The notes: generated by a model not told the origin, from the sequence alone. DNA of 64,000 bases from Streptomyces yangpuensis (GCF_001005295.1 NZ_LBMK01000003.1:966183-1030182), one strand, 5' to 3'; positions 44,520 through 55,166 are shown, numbered from the stretch's first letter. Numbers and translations: made by a program.

Positions 44520-45041
44520 GTGGACCCTGCTGTCGCAGCTGTCGCGGCCACCGCCGCGACCACGCTCGTCACCGCGATGACGACAGACGCGTGGGACCAC
44601 ACCCGGCGCGGCTTCGGCCGACTGCTCGGGCTCGGCGGGCGGGCCGGGGAAGGCGGCGCCGTCGGGGCGGAGGCCGAGGCGGAGCTGGAGCAGGCGCGAG
44701 AGACCGTGCTCACCGCGTACGAGCGCGGCGACGCGGCGGCCCTGGGCGAGGCCCACGAGAACTGGGCGGCGCGGCTCGGGGCGGCACTGGAGGCGAATGC
44801 CCACCGCTCGGCCGAGTGCGAGCGGCTGCTGCGCGAACTGATCGCCGGGCAGCCCGGCGCCGACGGCGAGATCCGCGCCCTCGGGGCGGCCCTGCGCGGG
44901 TCGCAGACCCACGGGGTCTACAGCCAGGTGATCCAGAGCGGCGGCGCGGGCGCTCAGGGCCCGGGGGCCAGCGTGACCGTGAACAACCACCACCACGGGC
45001 CCGGCGCGGCCCAGGCCGGGACTCCCCGCGGAGAGTCTTGA
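44520..45041 (+). CDS. small protein coupled to NTPase-TPR protein
   Basis: 173-residue protein of unknown function. N-terminal hydrophobic/Ala-Thr-rich segment (VDPAVAAVAATAATTLVTAM, residues 2-21), then a helical, charged, probably coiled region (about 50-125, EAELEQARETVLTAYERGD), then a Gly-rich tail with AQGPGASVTVNNHHHGPG. The tail motif AQGPGAxxTVN recurs at the N-terminus of the next protein, so the two may share an interaction surface. GTG 44520 has GGAGGGG 9 bases upstream. Its stop overlaps the TTG of the NTPase gene, so the two are translated together, probably as one functional unit. Confidence 0.75.
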   Translation: MDPAVAAVAATAATTLVTAMTTDAWDHTRRGFGRLLGLGGRAGEGGAVGAEAEAELEQARETVLTAYERGDAAALGEAHENWAARLGAALEANAHRSAECERLLRELIAGQPGADGEIRALGAALRGSQTHGVYSQVIQSGGAGAQGPGASVTVNNHHHGPGAAQAGTPRGES

Positions 45042-48000
45042 CCGAGCCACGCTACGAGCAGTACCTCACCCCCGGTTCGGCCGCCGCGCAGGGCCCGGGC
45101 GCAAGGGCCACCGTCAACCACTATCACGGGTCTCCCGGGCCCGGCATCGAGGCGCTGCCGGCGCCGTCGGCCCCGGCCACCGACTGGCTGATGGCGCAAC
45201 CCAGCCGGCTTCTCGACGCGCGCAGCCGTGTGGTGCCCTTCATCGGCCGGGAGGCCGAACTGGAGCGGCTGCGGCGCTGGCGTGACACCCGCAATGCCCG
45301 CCTGTCGGTACTGCTGCTCCACGCTCCCGGTGGGGAGGGCAAGACCCGCCTCGCCATGGAGTTCGCCGAGCGGTCCCGAGACCCCGGCCGACCGGCCGCG
45401 GAACGCTGGCAGGTGCTGCACGCCGTGGTCCGCGACGGCGGCCCCGCCCAGGACCCCGGCACCCGACCGGCCGAGGACGGCGTCGGCGTCCTGCTCGTCG
45501 TGGACTACGCGGACCGCTGGGCGTACAGCCAGCTGGAGCGGCTGCTGTCCGAGCCTGTCCTGCACCGGCAGCGGCCCACCCGTGTCCTCCTGATCGGCCG
45601 TACGGTCCGCTGGTTCGCGGCCCTGCGCGGTGAACTCCACGACCGGCGCGCCGAGATCGACGACATGCTGCTGCCCTCCTTGGACGCGGACCGGCTGCGG
45701 ATGTTCACCGCCGCCCGCGACTGCTACGGTGCGAGCGACCTCTACGACCTGCCGGACACCTCCGAGGTCGCACCGCCCGCCCTTCTGGACCGGCCCGACT
45801 TCGGACTGACGCTGACCCTGCAGATGGCGGCGCTGGTCGCCGTCGATGCCCACGCGCGCGGGCGCCGGCCGTCCCTGACCGAACCGCACGAGCTGTCGGC
45901 GTACCTTCTGGACCGTGAATACCGGGCGTGGCAGAGGCTGTTCGAGGCCGGCGGCTCCGGACTGGACTACAAGACCCGGCCCGCCGTCATGGCCAGGACG
46001 GTGTTCACCGCCGCCCTGACCGGGGCGGTCAGCCACGGCACCGGCGCCCGGGCGCTGCGCGCCCTCGACCTGCCGGGCCATCCGCAGGACCTCCTCCTCG
46101 ACCACCGGTTCTGCTATCCGCCCGTCGAGCGCGACCTGTTCCTGGAGCCGCTGTACCCCGACCGGCTCACCGAGGACTTCCTCGGGCTGTTCACCCCGGG
46201 ACACGACATCACCGCGTACGACCCGGACCCCTGGGCGGGCGATGTCCCGGCGGCCCTGATGGGCGGGGACCTGGGGCCGGCGGTGGCCCCGCGGGCCGTG
46301 ACGTTCCTGGCGTCCGCGGCCGCCCGCTGGACGCACGTCGGCCGTCGGGTGCTGTACCCGCTGCTGCGGTCCTCGCCCTACCTCGCGGTCACCGCGGGCA
46401 GCCCCGCCCTGACGACGCTCGCCGCCCTCGCCGCGCCGGGCGAAGCCGGCGGCGAGGGTGAGGCGGGCGGCGCGGGCACCGGCAGCGAAGCCGCGCCGCC
46501 ACTCGACGCCGATCTGGTGGCGGTACTGGAGGCCGTGGAAGCCGTGCTGCCCTCGGGCCGCCACGTGGACCTGGACAACGGAATCCTCGCCGTCGCCGAG
46601 GCGCTGACCGCGCACCGGCTGGCCACCACCGAGGACCCCGCCCGGCGGGCCGTGCTGTACGGGACGCTGGCGTGGCGCCGGGCCAACGCGGGCCGCCGCG
46701 AGCAGGCCGTCTTCCCCGCACAGGAGGCCGTACGGCTGCACCGGGGGCTCGCCTCCGAGGACCCCGCGCACCTCCCCTTCCTCGCGAACTCCCTCGGTGT
46801 GCTCGGCGAGCGGCTCTCCGCCGCCGGCCGCTGGGAGGAGGCGCTGTTCACCGCCGAGGAGTCCGTCGCGATCGGCCGGCGCCTGACCGCCGTTGACCCC
46901 GCCGCCCACCAGGACCGCCTGGCGGGCGCGCTGACCGGCCTCGGCAGCAGTCTGTCGCGGCACGGCAGGCGGGCGGAGGCCCTGGCCGTCACCGAGGAGG
47001 CCGCCGAGCTGTACCGGCGGCTGTCCGAAACCGACCCCGTGTACGCTCCCGACCGGGCCGCGCTCCTCACCCACCTGGGCCTGCGGCTCCTCGACGCCGG
47101 CCGCACCGAGGAGGGCCTGGCCGCCAGTGAGGAGGCTGCCGGGCTGTACCGGCGGCTGTCCGACGCCGACCCCGGCGGCGAGCGGCACCACTTCGCGCGC
47201 TCCCTCATCAACCTGGGGGCCGCGCTGCGCGCCGTCGGCAGGCTGGAGGAGGGCCTGGAGGTCACGGAGGTGGCCGGCGACCTGTACCGTCGGCTCGCGG
47301 CGGCCAACCCCGCCGCCCACCAGCCCGATCTGACGGCCGCGCTGGTCAGCCTCGGGGGGTTCCTCGCGGAGATGGGCCGGGGCGAGGAGGCCCTGGCCCC
47401 GGTCGAGGAGGCCGTGGCGATCCAGCGCCGGCTCGCGGAGTCCGACCCCGCCGCCCACAGCCTCGATCTGGCCCGGGTGTTGAACGACCTCGGGACCCGG
47501 CTGCTCGCCCTGGGGCACGAGGAGCGGGCCCTGGCGGTGACGAGGGAGGCCGACGACCTGTACCGGCGGCTGGCTCGCGCACATCCCACCGTCGACCTTC
47601 CCGAACACGCCGCCGTACAGAACCGGTTGGCCCGGGAGCCGGACCGGGTCCGGGAGGAGGCGCTGGCGGCCACGCGCGAGGCGACCGAATTGTACCGGCT
47701 GCTTGCCGACCCGCCGACCGGCGCCGACCTCAGCACGCAGGCGGCGCGTTTGGGCAGGGTCGGTGAGACGCTGATCGGGCTCGGGCGTTTCGAGGAGGCC
47801 CTCACGGCCGTGGAGCGGGCCGCGGCCGTCCACCTCGACATCGGCGACCGGCGCCGGGCGGCCGAGCTGCTCCTCCAGTCGGGCAGCGCCCTGGCCGGCG
47901 TACGGCGGCAGAAGGAGGCGATCGGCCTGTTCGAACAGGCCGTTCAGCACTTCGACCGGCTGGGTGAACGGGCTCTGCTGGGAGCCACGCTCACCAACCT

Positions 48001-50239
48001 CGGCACCTCCCTGGCAGCCGACGGTCGCACCGACGAAGCCGTCACCGCCTGCGAACGGGCCGCGGCCATCTTCCGGAGCGGCGGTCCGGGCGGCGGTAGC
48101 GCCGGTGCTGACGCGGCCGGTGATCCGGGCCCTCTGGAGATCGCCGCGCTCACCAACCTGAGCAATGCCCTCACAGCCGCCAAGCGGTACGCCGAAGCCG
48201 CCGAAGTCAGCCGGCGGGCCGCAGCCCTGAGCGCCGGCGGCGGCCATGACCACTTCGGCAGCGCGCCGCTCCACAACCTGGGCAACGCCCTGATCAACGA
48301 GGGCCGGTTCGAGGAAGCCATCCCGCCCGTCCGGCAGGCCGCCGCCCTCTACCGTCTGGACGGCGATCGAGACCGTGAAGCCGATTCCCTCGCCAACCTC
48401 GCCGTCGCCCTGCACCGTACGGGTCGACTCGACGAGGCGATCACCACCTACCAGCGCTCGGCCGAGCTCTTCGGAGAAACCGGCGAACGCGGCAAGGAGT
48501 GCTGGGTGCTCGACGGTCTCATCCCGGCCCTGATCGGAGCACGACGCTACGAAGCGGCCGTCGACGCCGCGCAGCGGTCCGCCACCCTCTACCGTGACCT
48601 GGGCGACCGTACGGGTGAGGCGTCCGCGCTCATCAACCTCGGCAACGCCGCCGGCCAGGCAGGCCGTTACGCTGAGGCGGCCACCGCCTGCGGGAAGGCG
48701 GCCGCCCTGCTGCGGGAGACCGGCGACCACGAGCGCGAGGGCAATGCGCTGTCCAACCGCAGCGAGGCACTTGCCCGGGTGGGACGCCACGACGAGGCTG
48801 CCGCCGCCTGCGAAGAGGCCGTGGCCGCGTACCGCCGGTCCGGCAGTCGGGCGCGGGAGGCCGTGATGCTGCGCAACCTCGCCATCCGCCTCTTCCAGGC
48901 CCATCGCTCCGACGAAGCCATCGCCGCCTACCGGCAGGAGCTCGCGGTCCACCGGGAGACCGGCGACCGCCGGGGCGAGCTGACCGCCCTGCGCAGCCTC
49001 TCCCTCGTCCTGGTCCACGAGGGACGGTACGAGGAGGCCGTGCCCGCCTGTGAGCAGGGACTCGTCTGCTGCCGCGCGGCCGGCGACCGCGAGCACGAGG
49101 GGGAACTCCTGGACCGGCTCGGCGAAGCACTGGGAGCACTGGGCCGCGTGGAGGAGTCGGCCGCCGCCCGGGAAGGCGCCGTCGCCGTGCACCGGGCCGC
49201 CGGCGACAGGGCGGGCGAGGCGGCGGCCTCAGCCGAACTCGGCTCCGCTCTCATCCGACTGGGACGGTACGAGCAGGCCGCCGACGCGGGCCGGCACGCC
49301 GCCGAGCTGCACCGGCTGGCCGGTGACCGCGCCCACGAGGCCCATGCCCTCATCGTCGTCGGCACTGGCCTGGAGCATCAGGGGAAACCGAAGAAGGCCA
49401 TCCCTGCCTACACCCGGGCGGCGGAGCTGTCCCGCGAGATCGGCGACGCCCCCGCCGAGGCCACGGCTCTGCGCCGGCTCGGCGGCGCCCTCGAAGCGGC
49501 GGGCCGGGACACGCAGGCCATGACCGTCCTGCAACAGGCCGCGGCCGTCTCCCGGGGCGCCGGCGACCAGGAGGGCGAGGCCATGGCCCTTTACCACCTG
49601 GGTGAGAAGCTGACCAACGCCGGCCGGCTCGAAGAGGCCGTCGTAGCCCATCGGCGCGTCGCCACCGTGTTCCGTGAACTGGACCGCCCGGACCTCGAAG
49701 GGTCCGCACTCCTCAACCTGGCCCGCGACCTACGGGTGTTGGACCGAGACGAGGAGGCCGTCGCCGTCTACCGGCGGGCCGTGGTCGTCTACCCCCGGAC
49801 GGAGGACCGGGCGCGGGAGAACCAACTCCACCTCCACCTCGGCATGACGCTGGAGAAGCTGGGCCGGCGCGCCGACGCCCTCCTCTCGTACGGACGTGCC
49901 GCGGAGCTGTTCCGCGCCGCACAGGACCGCACCAACGAAAGCCAGACCCTGTACCGCTACAGCGTCCTGGCCGTGGAGCTCCGGCAGTACGGGGACGCCG
50001 TCCCCGCCCTCGAGCGGTACCTGGCGCTCTGCCGGGACGCCGCCGACGGGCAGGGCGAGGGTACCGCCCTGCTCATCCTCGGCGGCCTCCTCGTGGACGT
50101 GGGACGGTATGAGGAAGCCGTGACCGTCAACGACCAGGCAGCCAGTCACTTCCGCGCCGAGGGCAGGACCCGGGCGATGGACCTGGCCCTGACCCACCGC
50201 AGCAAGGCCCTCCACGCCCTGGGCCGCCGCGACGCCTGA
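45038..50239 (+). CDS. giant STAND-like P-loop NTPase with about 25 TPRs
   Basis: 1733-residue cytoplasmic protein. N-terminal Gly-rich motif AAQGPGARATVNHYHG (residues 20-35), then an NTPase: FIGREAELERLRRW (68), Walker A APGGEGKTRLA (Lys102), Walker B LLVVDYADRW (Asp156), and LIGRTVRWF as sensor region. A helical linker follows to about 530. Then come two different TPR arrays: about eight repeats of 46 residues (531-930) with DPAAH..., and about twenty of 40 residues (930-1730) with GDR...LGxxL...GRYEEA. This is the layout of STAND signalling ATPases, which oligomerise when the repeats bind a trigger; many actinobacterial ones act in conflict or regulation. No effector domain is visible. 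TTG start, 4-base overlap with the small gene. Confidence 0.82.
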   Translation: MTEPRYEQYLTPGSAAAQGPGARATVNHYHGSPGPGIEALPAPSAPATDWLMAQPSRLLDARSRVVPFIGREAELERLRRWRDTRNARLSVLLLHAPGGEGKTRLAMEFAERSRDPGRPAAERWQVLHAVVRDGGPAQDPGTRPAEDGVGVLLVVDYADRWAYSQLERLLSEPVLHRQRPTRVLLIGRTVRWFAALRGELHDRRAEIDDMLLPSLDADRLRMFTAARDCYGASDLYDLPDTSEVAPPALLDRPDFGLTLTLQMAALVAVDAHARGRRPSLTEPHELSAYLLDREYRAWQRLFEAGGSGLDYKTRPAVMARTVFTAALTGAVSHGTGARALRALDLPGHPQDLLLDHRFCYPPVERDLFLEPLYPDRLTEDFLGLFTPGHDITAYDPDPWAGDVPAALMGGDLGPAVAPRAVTFLASAAARWTHVGRRVLYPLLRSSPYLAVTAGSPALTTLAALAAPGEAGGEGEAGGAGTGSEAAPPLDADLVAVLEAVEAVLPSGRHVDLDNGILAVAEALTAHRLATTEDPARRAVLYGTLAWRRANAGRREQAVFPAQEAVRLHRGLASEDPAHLPFLANSLGVLGERLSAAGRWEEALFTAEESVAIGRRLTAVDPAAHQDRLAGALTGLGSSLSRHGRRAEALAVTEEAAELYRRLSETDPVYAPDRAALLTHLGLRLLDAGRTEEGLAASEEAAGLYRRLSDADPGGERHHFARSLINLGAALRAVGRLEEGLEVTEVAGDLYRRLAAANPAAHQPDLTAALVSLGGFLAEMGRGEEALAPVEEAVAIQRRLAESDPAAHSLDLARVLNDLGTRLLALGHEERALAVTREADDLYRRLARAHPTVDLPEHAAVQNRLAREPDRVREEALAATREATELYRLLADPPTGADLSTQAARLGRVGETLIGLGRFEEALTAVERAAAVHLDIGDRRRAAELLLQSGSALAGVRRQKEAIGLFEQAVQHFDRLGERALLGATLTNLGTSLAADGRTDEAVTACERAAAIFRSGGPGGGSAGADAAGDPGPLEIAALTNLSNALTAAKRYAEAAEVSRRAAALSAGGGHDHFGSAPLHNLGNALINEGRFEEAIPPVRQAAALYRLDGDRDREADSLANLAVALHRTGRLDEAITTYQRSAELFGETGERGKECWVLDGLIPALIGARRYEAAVDAAQRSATLYRDLGDRTGEASALINLGNAAGQAGRYAEAATACGKAAALLRETGDHEREGNALSNRSEALARVGRHDEAAAACEEAVAAYRRSGSRAREAVMLRNLAIRLFQAHRSDEAIAAYRQELAVHRETGDRRGELTALRSLSLVLVHEGRYEEAVPACEQGLVCCRAAGDREHEGELLDRLGEALGALGRVEESAAAREGAVAVHRAAGDRAGEAAASAELGSALIRLGRYEQAADAGRHAAELHRLAGDRAHEAHALIVVGTGLEHQGKPKKAIPAYTRAAELSREIGDAPAEATALRRLGGALEAAGRDTQAMTVLQQAAAVSRGAGDQEGEAMALYHLGEKLTNAGRLEEAVVAHRRVATVFRELDRPDLEGSALLNLARDLRVLDRDEEAVAVYRRAVVVYPRTEDRARENQLHLHLGMTLEKLGRRADALLSYGRAAELFRAAQDRTNESQTLYRYSVLAVELRQYGDAVPALERYLALCRDAADGQGEGTALLILGGLLVDVGRYEEAVTVNDQAASHFRAEGRTRAMDLALTHRSKALHALGRRDA

Positions 50240-50277
50240 CCGGGGGCCGCGACCGCGCGGGGGCTGCGGGTCAGGCG
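50233..50277 (+). terminator. hairpin at the end of the NTPase-TPR gene
   Basis: CGCCTGACC and GGTCAGGCG form a perfect 9-bp stem overlapping the stop codon, with a GC-rich loop of 27 bases. Confidence 0.45.
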
Positions 50278-50285
50278 CGGATGCG

Positions 50286-50729
50286 GTGGGCGCGGTGGCG
50301 CTGTTCGGCCGCCAGCGACCCGCACGCGGCCACCCGTCCGACCTCGTCCTCCGCGCCTTCCCGCCCGACGCGGAAGCGGTGGCCACCCGCTGGTGCGGCG
50401 ATATCACCTGCATCGCCACCGACGAGGGCTGGCTCTACCTGGCCATCGTCATCGACATCGCCTTCCGCCGCGTCGTGGGCCGGTCCATCACCGACCACAT
50501 GCGAACCGAGCTGGTCGCGGACGCCCGCCGCGCCCGTCGCCCGGCCGGTCCGGTGATCTCCCACTCGGATCGCGGCTGCCAGTACACCAGCCGCGAATTC
50601 GCCACCGCCCTGCCCAAGGGCGCGATGAGGACCCACCGGGCTCTCGCCCACGAGTACGAGAGCGCGATCGAGGCGCTGGACCTGGCCGAGGAGGACCGGC
50701 CGGTCCGCTCGCTGCCGCTGTACGGCTGA
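50286..50729 (+). pseudogene. IS3-family transposase remnant
   Basis: An open stretch encodes the middle of an IS3-type OrfB integrase core: DLVLRAFPPDAEAVATRWCGDIT (first catalytic Asp), WLYLAIVIDIAFRRVVG, and VISHSDRGCQYTSREFATAL (second catalytic Asp). The N-terminal region, the third catalytic Glu and the C-terminal end are missing; after about 50620 the sequence is unrelated. No terminal inverted repeats were seen. The element is dead and shows that this flank of the NTPase-TPR locus once took an insertion. Confidence 0.75.
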
Positions 50730-50750
50730 CTCCCGTACGGGTGCGCGGGA

Positions 50751-51605
50751 TCAGTCCGGTCCCAGGTGGTGGTGCCGGGCCCCGTCCCCGGGCAGGACGC
50801 CGCTGCGCCGCAGGCGCCGCAGGGTGAGGTGCTCGTGCACGAGGCGGCCGACGAGCGCGCCGCCGTAGACCACGAAACCCACACCGACGAGCCAGGACTG
50901 GACGACCAGCAGCGTCCCGAACGGGCCGTACGTCACGGCGTTGGAGGCGATGAGCGGGGAGAACACCAGCTGCGAGAAGATCCGCAGCCCCAGCAGTCCG
51001 ATACTGGCCGCCACCGCTCCCGGGACCAGAGCCCGCCAGCGGACCCGTCCGCCGAGCAGCAGACGCTGCGAGCCGATGAAGAACAGGCAGGTGCCGAAGA
51101 GGTCGCCGAGCGTGCCGAGGACCGGGCCGAAGAAGTCGTCCGACGGCGAGGGGATCACCACGAGCAGCCCGATGTAGCAGACCAGCAGGGCGAGCCAGAC
51201 GACGTGCCGCCACATGGTGTGCCAGCGGGCGGTCGGCAGGTCCCACACCTTCTCGTAGCCGGTCTGCACGGCCGAGCCGAAGGTCAGGCCGAACACGGCG
51301 AGGGCGGCCAGACCGAAGGCGGTGGTCCGCTCCAGCGCCAGGTCCGCGGCGCCGAAGACCATCTCGATCCTGGTACGCGAGTACGCCGTCACCCCGAGGG
51401 CCTGGCCGAGCCACCGGCCGAACCCGGATCCGCTCCCGGGCGCCGCGGCCGCCACGACCACCAGCAGGGGCACCAGGGTGAGGAATCCGAGGGCGGCGAA
51501 GCCCATCGCCCGGTGCATCAGCTCCATCTCCCGGCCGCGGCTCCAGGCCAGCCCGACATAGGAGCCCTGGAGCCGGTCGTGGAGCTGCCGGAGGGTCGAG
51601 ATCAC
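50751..51605 (-). CDS. YihY/BrkB-family membrane protein
   Basis: 284-residue integral membrane protein of the YihY/virulence-factor BrkB family, with about six helices (GFAALGFLTLVPLLVVVAA, AFGLAALAVFGLTFGSAVQ, VVWLALLVCYIGLLVVIP, then three more to residue 260). Typical family features are LTLVPLL after the first amphipathic region, and YEKVWDLP. Function in the family is poorly known; some members were proposed to be transporters. GTG 51605 lacks a strong ribosome site; the internal MELMHRAMGF is a possible shorter start. It is divergent from the flavoprotein gene. Confidence 0.82.
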   Translation of the reverse strand: MISTLRQLHDRLQGSYVGLAWSRGREMELMHRAMGFAALGFLTLVPLLVVVAAAAPGSGSGFGRWLGQALGVTAYSRTRIEMVFGAADLALERTTAFGLAALAVFGLTFGSAVQTGYEKVWDLPTARWHTMWRHVVWLALLVCYIGLLVVIPSPSDDFFGPVLGTLGDLFGTCLFFIGSQRLLLGGRVRWRALVPGAVAASIGLLGLRIFSQLVFSPLIASNAVTYGPFGTLLVVQSWLVGVGFVVYGGALVGRLVHEHLTLRRLRRSGVLPGDGARHHHLGPD

Positions 51606-51792
51606 GTCTCATGCACTACCCGGACGTGCCCGTCGGCTCCCGGGGGCCGGACCGAAATGGGCCCGAAGGGGTGGTTTCGTTCGCTCCGGTCCCTCCGGCC
51701 TCGGTCTCACGCCCGGTGCGCGGATGTGCTCGCCCCGTGGCTCCAGGGCCCCCGCTGACGTGCCGCATCCGCCGTCTGGTCAACTGTGGCGC

Positions 51793-52350
51793 ATGACGCG
51801 CACCCTGTACCTGCTCTGTTCGGCCGCCCCGCCGGTCTTCGACGTCGCCCGCGTGATCGAGGACGCCCAGGCACGCGGCTGGGACGTCTGTCTCGGTCTG
51901 ACCCCGACGGCGGCCCACTGGCTGGCGGAGGGCACCGACGGCCTGGCCGCACTCACCGGGCACCCGGTCCGCAGCCGGTACAAGATGCCGGCGGATCCGG
52001 ACGTGTGGCCGGAGGCGGACGCGGTCCTCGTCGCCCCGGCGACGTTCAACACGGTCAACGGCTGGGCGCTCGGGCTCACGGACCGGTTCGTCGTCGGCCT
52101 GGCCGCCGAGGCCATCGGCAAGGACACCCCGCTGGCGGTCATGCCGTGCGTGAATACGGCGTACGTACGGCACCCGCAGTTCGAGCAGAGCATCGCCGTC
52201 CTGCGCGACGCGGGTGTCCGGGTGCTGTACGGCGAAGGCGGCTTCACCCCCCACCCGCCGGGCCTGGGCGGCACGGAACCGTACCCGTGGGAACTGGCCC
52301 TGGACGCCATGGACGACCTCGTCCGGCAGGACTTCCGGCCGGCCGGCTGA
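51793..52350 (+). CDS. flavoprotein (HFCD/PPC-decarboxylase-like)
   Basis: 185-residue single-domain flavoprotein of the homo-oligomeric flavin-containing Cys decarboxylase fold (DFP/Dfp, EpiD-like). TLYLLCSAAPPVFDVARVIEDAQ resembles the N-terminal FMN-binding segment, DAVLVAPATFNTVNGWALG is the family PASANT-like motif, and MPCVNTAY corresponds to the active-site PxMN segment with Cys instead of Met. Full-length CoaBC would be twice this size, so it is not the CoA enzyme; Streptomyces has many stand-alone paralogues of unknown role. ATG 51793 gives the natural start. Confidence 0.82.
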   Translation: MTRTLYLLCSAAPPVFDVARVIEDAQARGWDVCLGLTPTAAHWLAEGTDGLAALTGHPVRSRYKMPADPDVWPEADAVLVAPATFNTVNGWALGLTDRFVVGLAAEAIGKDTPLAVMPCVNTAYVRHPQFEQSIAVLRDAGVRVLYGEGGFTPHPPGLGGTEPYPWELALDAMDDLVRQDFRPAG

Positions 52351-52548
52351 ACCGCAGCGAAACCGCCGGGTGGCGTGGTCACCGAGCCGGAACGGCCGCG
52401 TGGCCCCGGACGCTCCTGCGCACCCGCGGACGGTCACCGCGCCCGTGCGTGGCATCGGAGCGCTCGGCAGGCACCCCCCGGCCGGCTTCCGCAGGGTCTC
52501 CGGGCCGGCGGACACCGTCGCAGGTGCGCGACAGGACCGGCGACCGGA

Positions 52549-53085
52549 TCAGCAGCTTATGCGTGACCCGTCGGGCATTGCCTCGGTGGACCAGGAGAAC
52601 CAGGTTCTGGCGTCCACGCCGAGCAGGGACGCCGGGTGCGGTTCCGTTCCGTAGTACTCGCGGAGCTGCTCGGGGGAGGCGAAGTCGAGGGTGATGCTCG
52701 GACGGCCGGCGGATTCGAAGCAGAAGACGGCGAAGCCGGCGCGGAACGCCGTGTCCAGGTTCCCGGCCGGGCGCCATCCTGCCGCGGCCGCCTCCCGCCG
52801 GTAGTACTCCAGGACTTCCTTCCTGGTCCCGCCGTACGCGTAGAACCGCGTCGCGGTGAGCCAGGCGCCACCGGTGTCGTCCACGCAGCGGGCCCCGGCC
52901 CACGGTTCGCCGACGATGGACACGGCGCCCTTCGGGCGCAGTTCCAGGGCGGGCAGCTGGTCGAGCTCGGCCACGGCGGCCTCCGTCCCCCCACAGTCTT
53001 CGAACGGGGGGAGGAGGGAACATCCGCTCAGGCCGGTTCCCACGAGCACGGCCGCCAACAACGCCCGCACGGCAAGCATGTTCAT
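52549..53085 (-). CDS. secreted lipoprotein of unknown function
   Basis: 178-residue lipoprotein: signal MNMLAVRALLAAVLVGTGLSGC with lipobox LSGC (Cys22), so attached to the outer leaflet of the cytoplasmic membrane. The mature part has no recognised domain; it contains four or more Cys (including CFESAGRP and the C-terminal SRISC) that may form disulfides, and alternating polar/aromatic segments typical of small secreted Streptomyces lipoproteins. ATG 53085 is the only start giving a proper signal peptide. The 198-base gap to the convergent flavoprotein gene shows nothing. Confidence 0.78.
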   Translation of the reverse strand: MNMLAVRALLAAVLVGTGLSGCSLLPPFEDCGGTEAAVAELDQLPALELRPKGAVSIVGEPWAGARCVDDTGGAWLTATRFYAYGGTRKEVLEYYRREAAAAGWRPAGNLDTAFRAGFAVFCFESAGRPSITLDFASPEQLREYYGTEPHPASLLGVDARTWFSWSTEAMPDGSRISC

Positions 53086-53295
53086 GGCGAGATTATGACC
53101 CTGCCCAGGAGCCCTCCGGCCCACCGGCCTCGCGCAGGACCCGCCTGGCCGCACTCCACCACGCGCCGTCGCCGCCGACAGAGGCTGTTCGGTGTCGAGT
53201 TGGTGGTCCGCCCAGACGTAGCTCTCGGGGAGCAGTTCGGCGATGGGGACGGACCGGAGGCCCGTCCCGCGCACGGGCCGCGGCGGAGACCGGGG

Positions 53296-53695
53296 TCAGG
53301 GCGTGGCCGGGGCAGGGCACTTCACGTGGAAGTAGGGCCACGAGCCGGACGTGACAGTGCCGTTGCTGTGGATGGCGGTCGTCTTCACGTCGGCGTAGTA
53401 CGTGGCGTCGCAGACGGCGGTCCCGGCACCCTGGGTGCGGACGACCCGGACGGTGAACGTCCGGCGCCCGCGGACATCGGCGCCGGCCCAGCGGTACAGC
53501 AGCAGGGCGCGGCATCCTCGGCCGCGTCGGGCGCCGCAACGCGGCCGTGGGCTCGGTGTCCTTGATGACCTTGTGGGCGGGCGTGGGGCTGCCTTCGCCG
53601 CTCATGCCCGAGTGATCGGCGTCGGGGCCGGCGCAGCCGGTGAGGGCCGGAGGAGCGGCTGCCGCGGCCGGGCCGGTGGAGCGGTGTGGACGCAT
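53296..53695 (-). pseudogene. lipoprotein gene with a single frameshift
   Basis: The reading starts with a lipoprotein signal (MRPHRSTGP...PPALTGC, lipobox LTGC) and continues as HKVIKDTEPTAALRRPTRP. It then resumes one frame over as ALLLYRWAGADVRGRRTFTV and ends CDATYYADVK...YFHVKCPAPATP before TGA at 53296. The span is 400 bases, one more than a multiple of three, consistent with a single one-base change near 53530. The intact product would be about 132 residues. It may be a recent pseudogene or an assembly error. Confidence 0.6.
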
Positions 53696-53766
53696 CGCGC
53701 CGTGCCGGCCGGAGCCGGGCGCCTGCGGGGCCCTTGTGACAGCCCTGTGACCTGCGGAAGTCCGCG

Positions 53767-55083
<1,317 letters not shown>

Positions 55084-55120
55084 GTCGTCACCTCATCGTG
55101 AGTGGGCCCCCGAGAACCCG

Positions 55121-55134
55121 ACCGATCATTCGGT
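55121..55134. promoter_or_regulatory. PaaR-like palindrome upstream of paaK
   Basis: ACCGATCATTCGGT is a 5-bp inverted repeat with a 4-base spacer, resembling actinobacterial TetR/PaaR sites built on ACCG and CGGT half-sites. It is placed to control the divergent paaK. Confidence 0.4.
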
Positions 55135-55166
55135 AGATTGCCAGGACTCCGCAGGTTAAATCAATG

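Noticed and set aside
50620..50729. Tail MRTHRALAHEYESAIEALDL after the transposase core as part of the transposase.
   Set aside because: Does not resemble the IS3 C-terminal segment with the catalytic Glu; probably unrelated sequence read through.
52351..52548. Possible small gene in the gap between flavoprotein and lipoprotein.
   Set aside because: All frames have untypical composition and no start with a ribosome site; nothing supported.
53093..53295. Open frame continuing the lipoprotein N-terminus down to 53093.
   Set aside because: Arg-rich composition after the frameshift; the coding signal follows the other frame, which ends at 53296.
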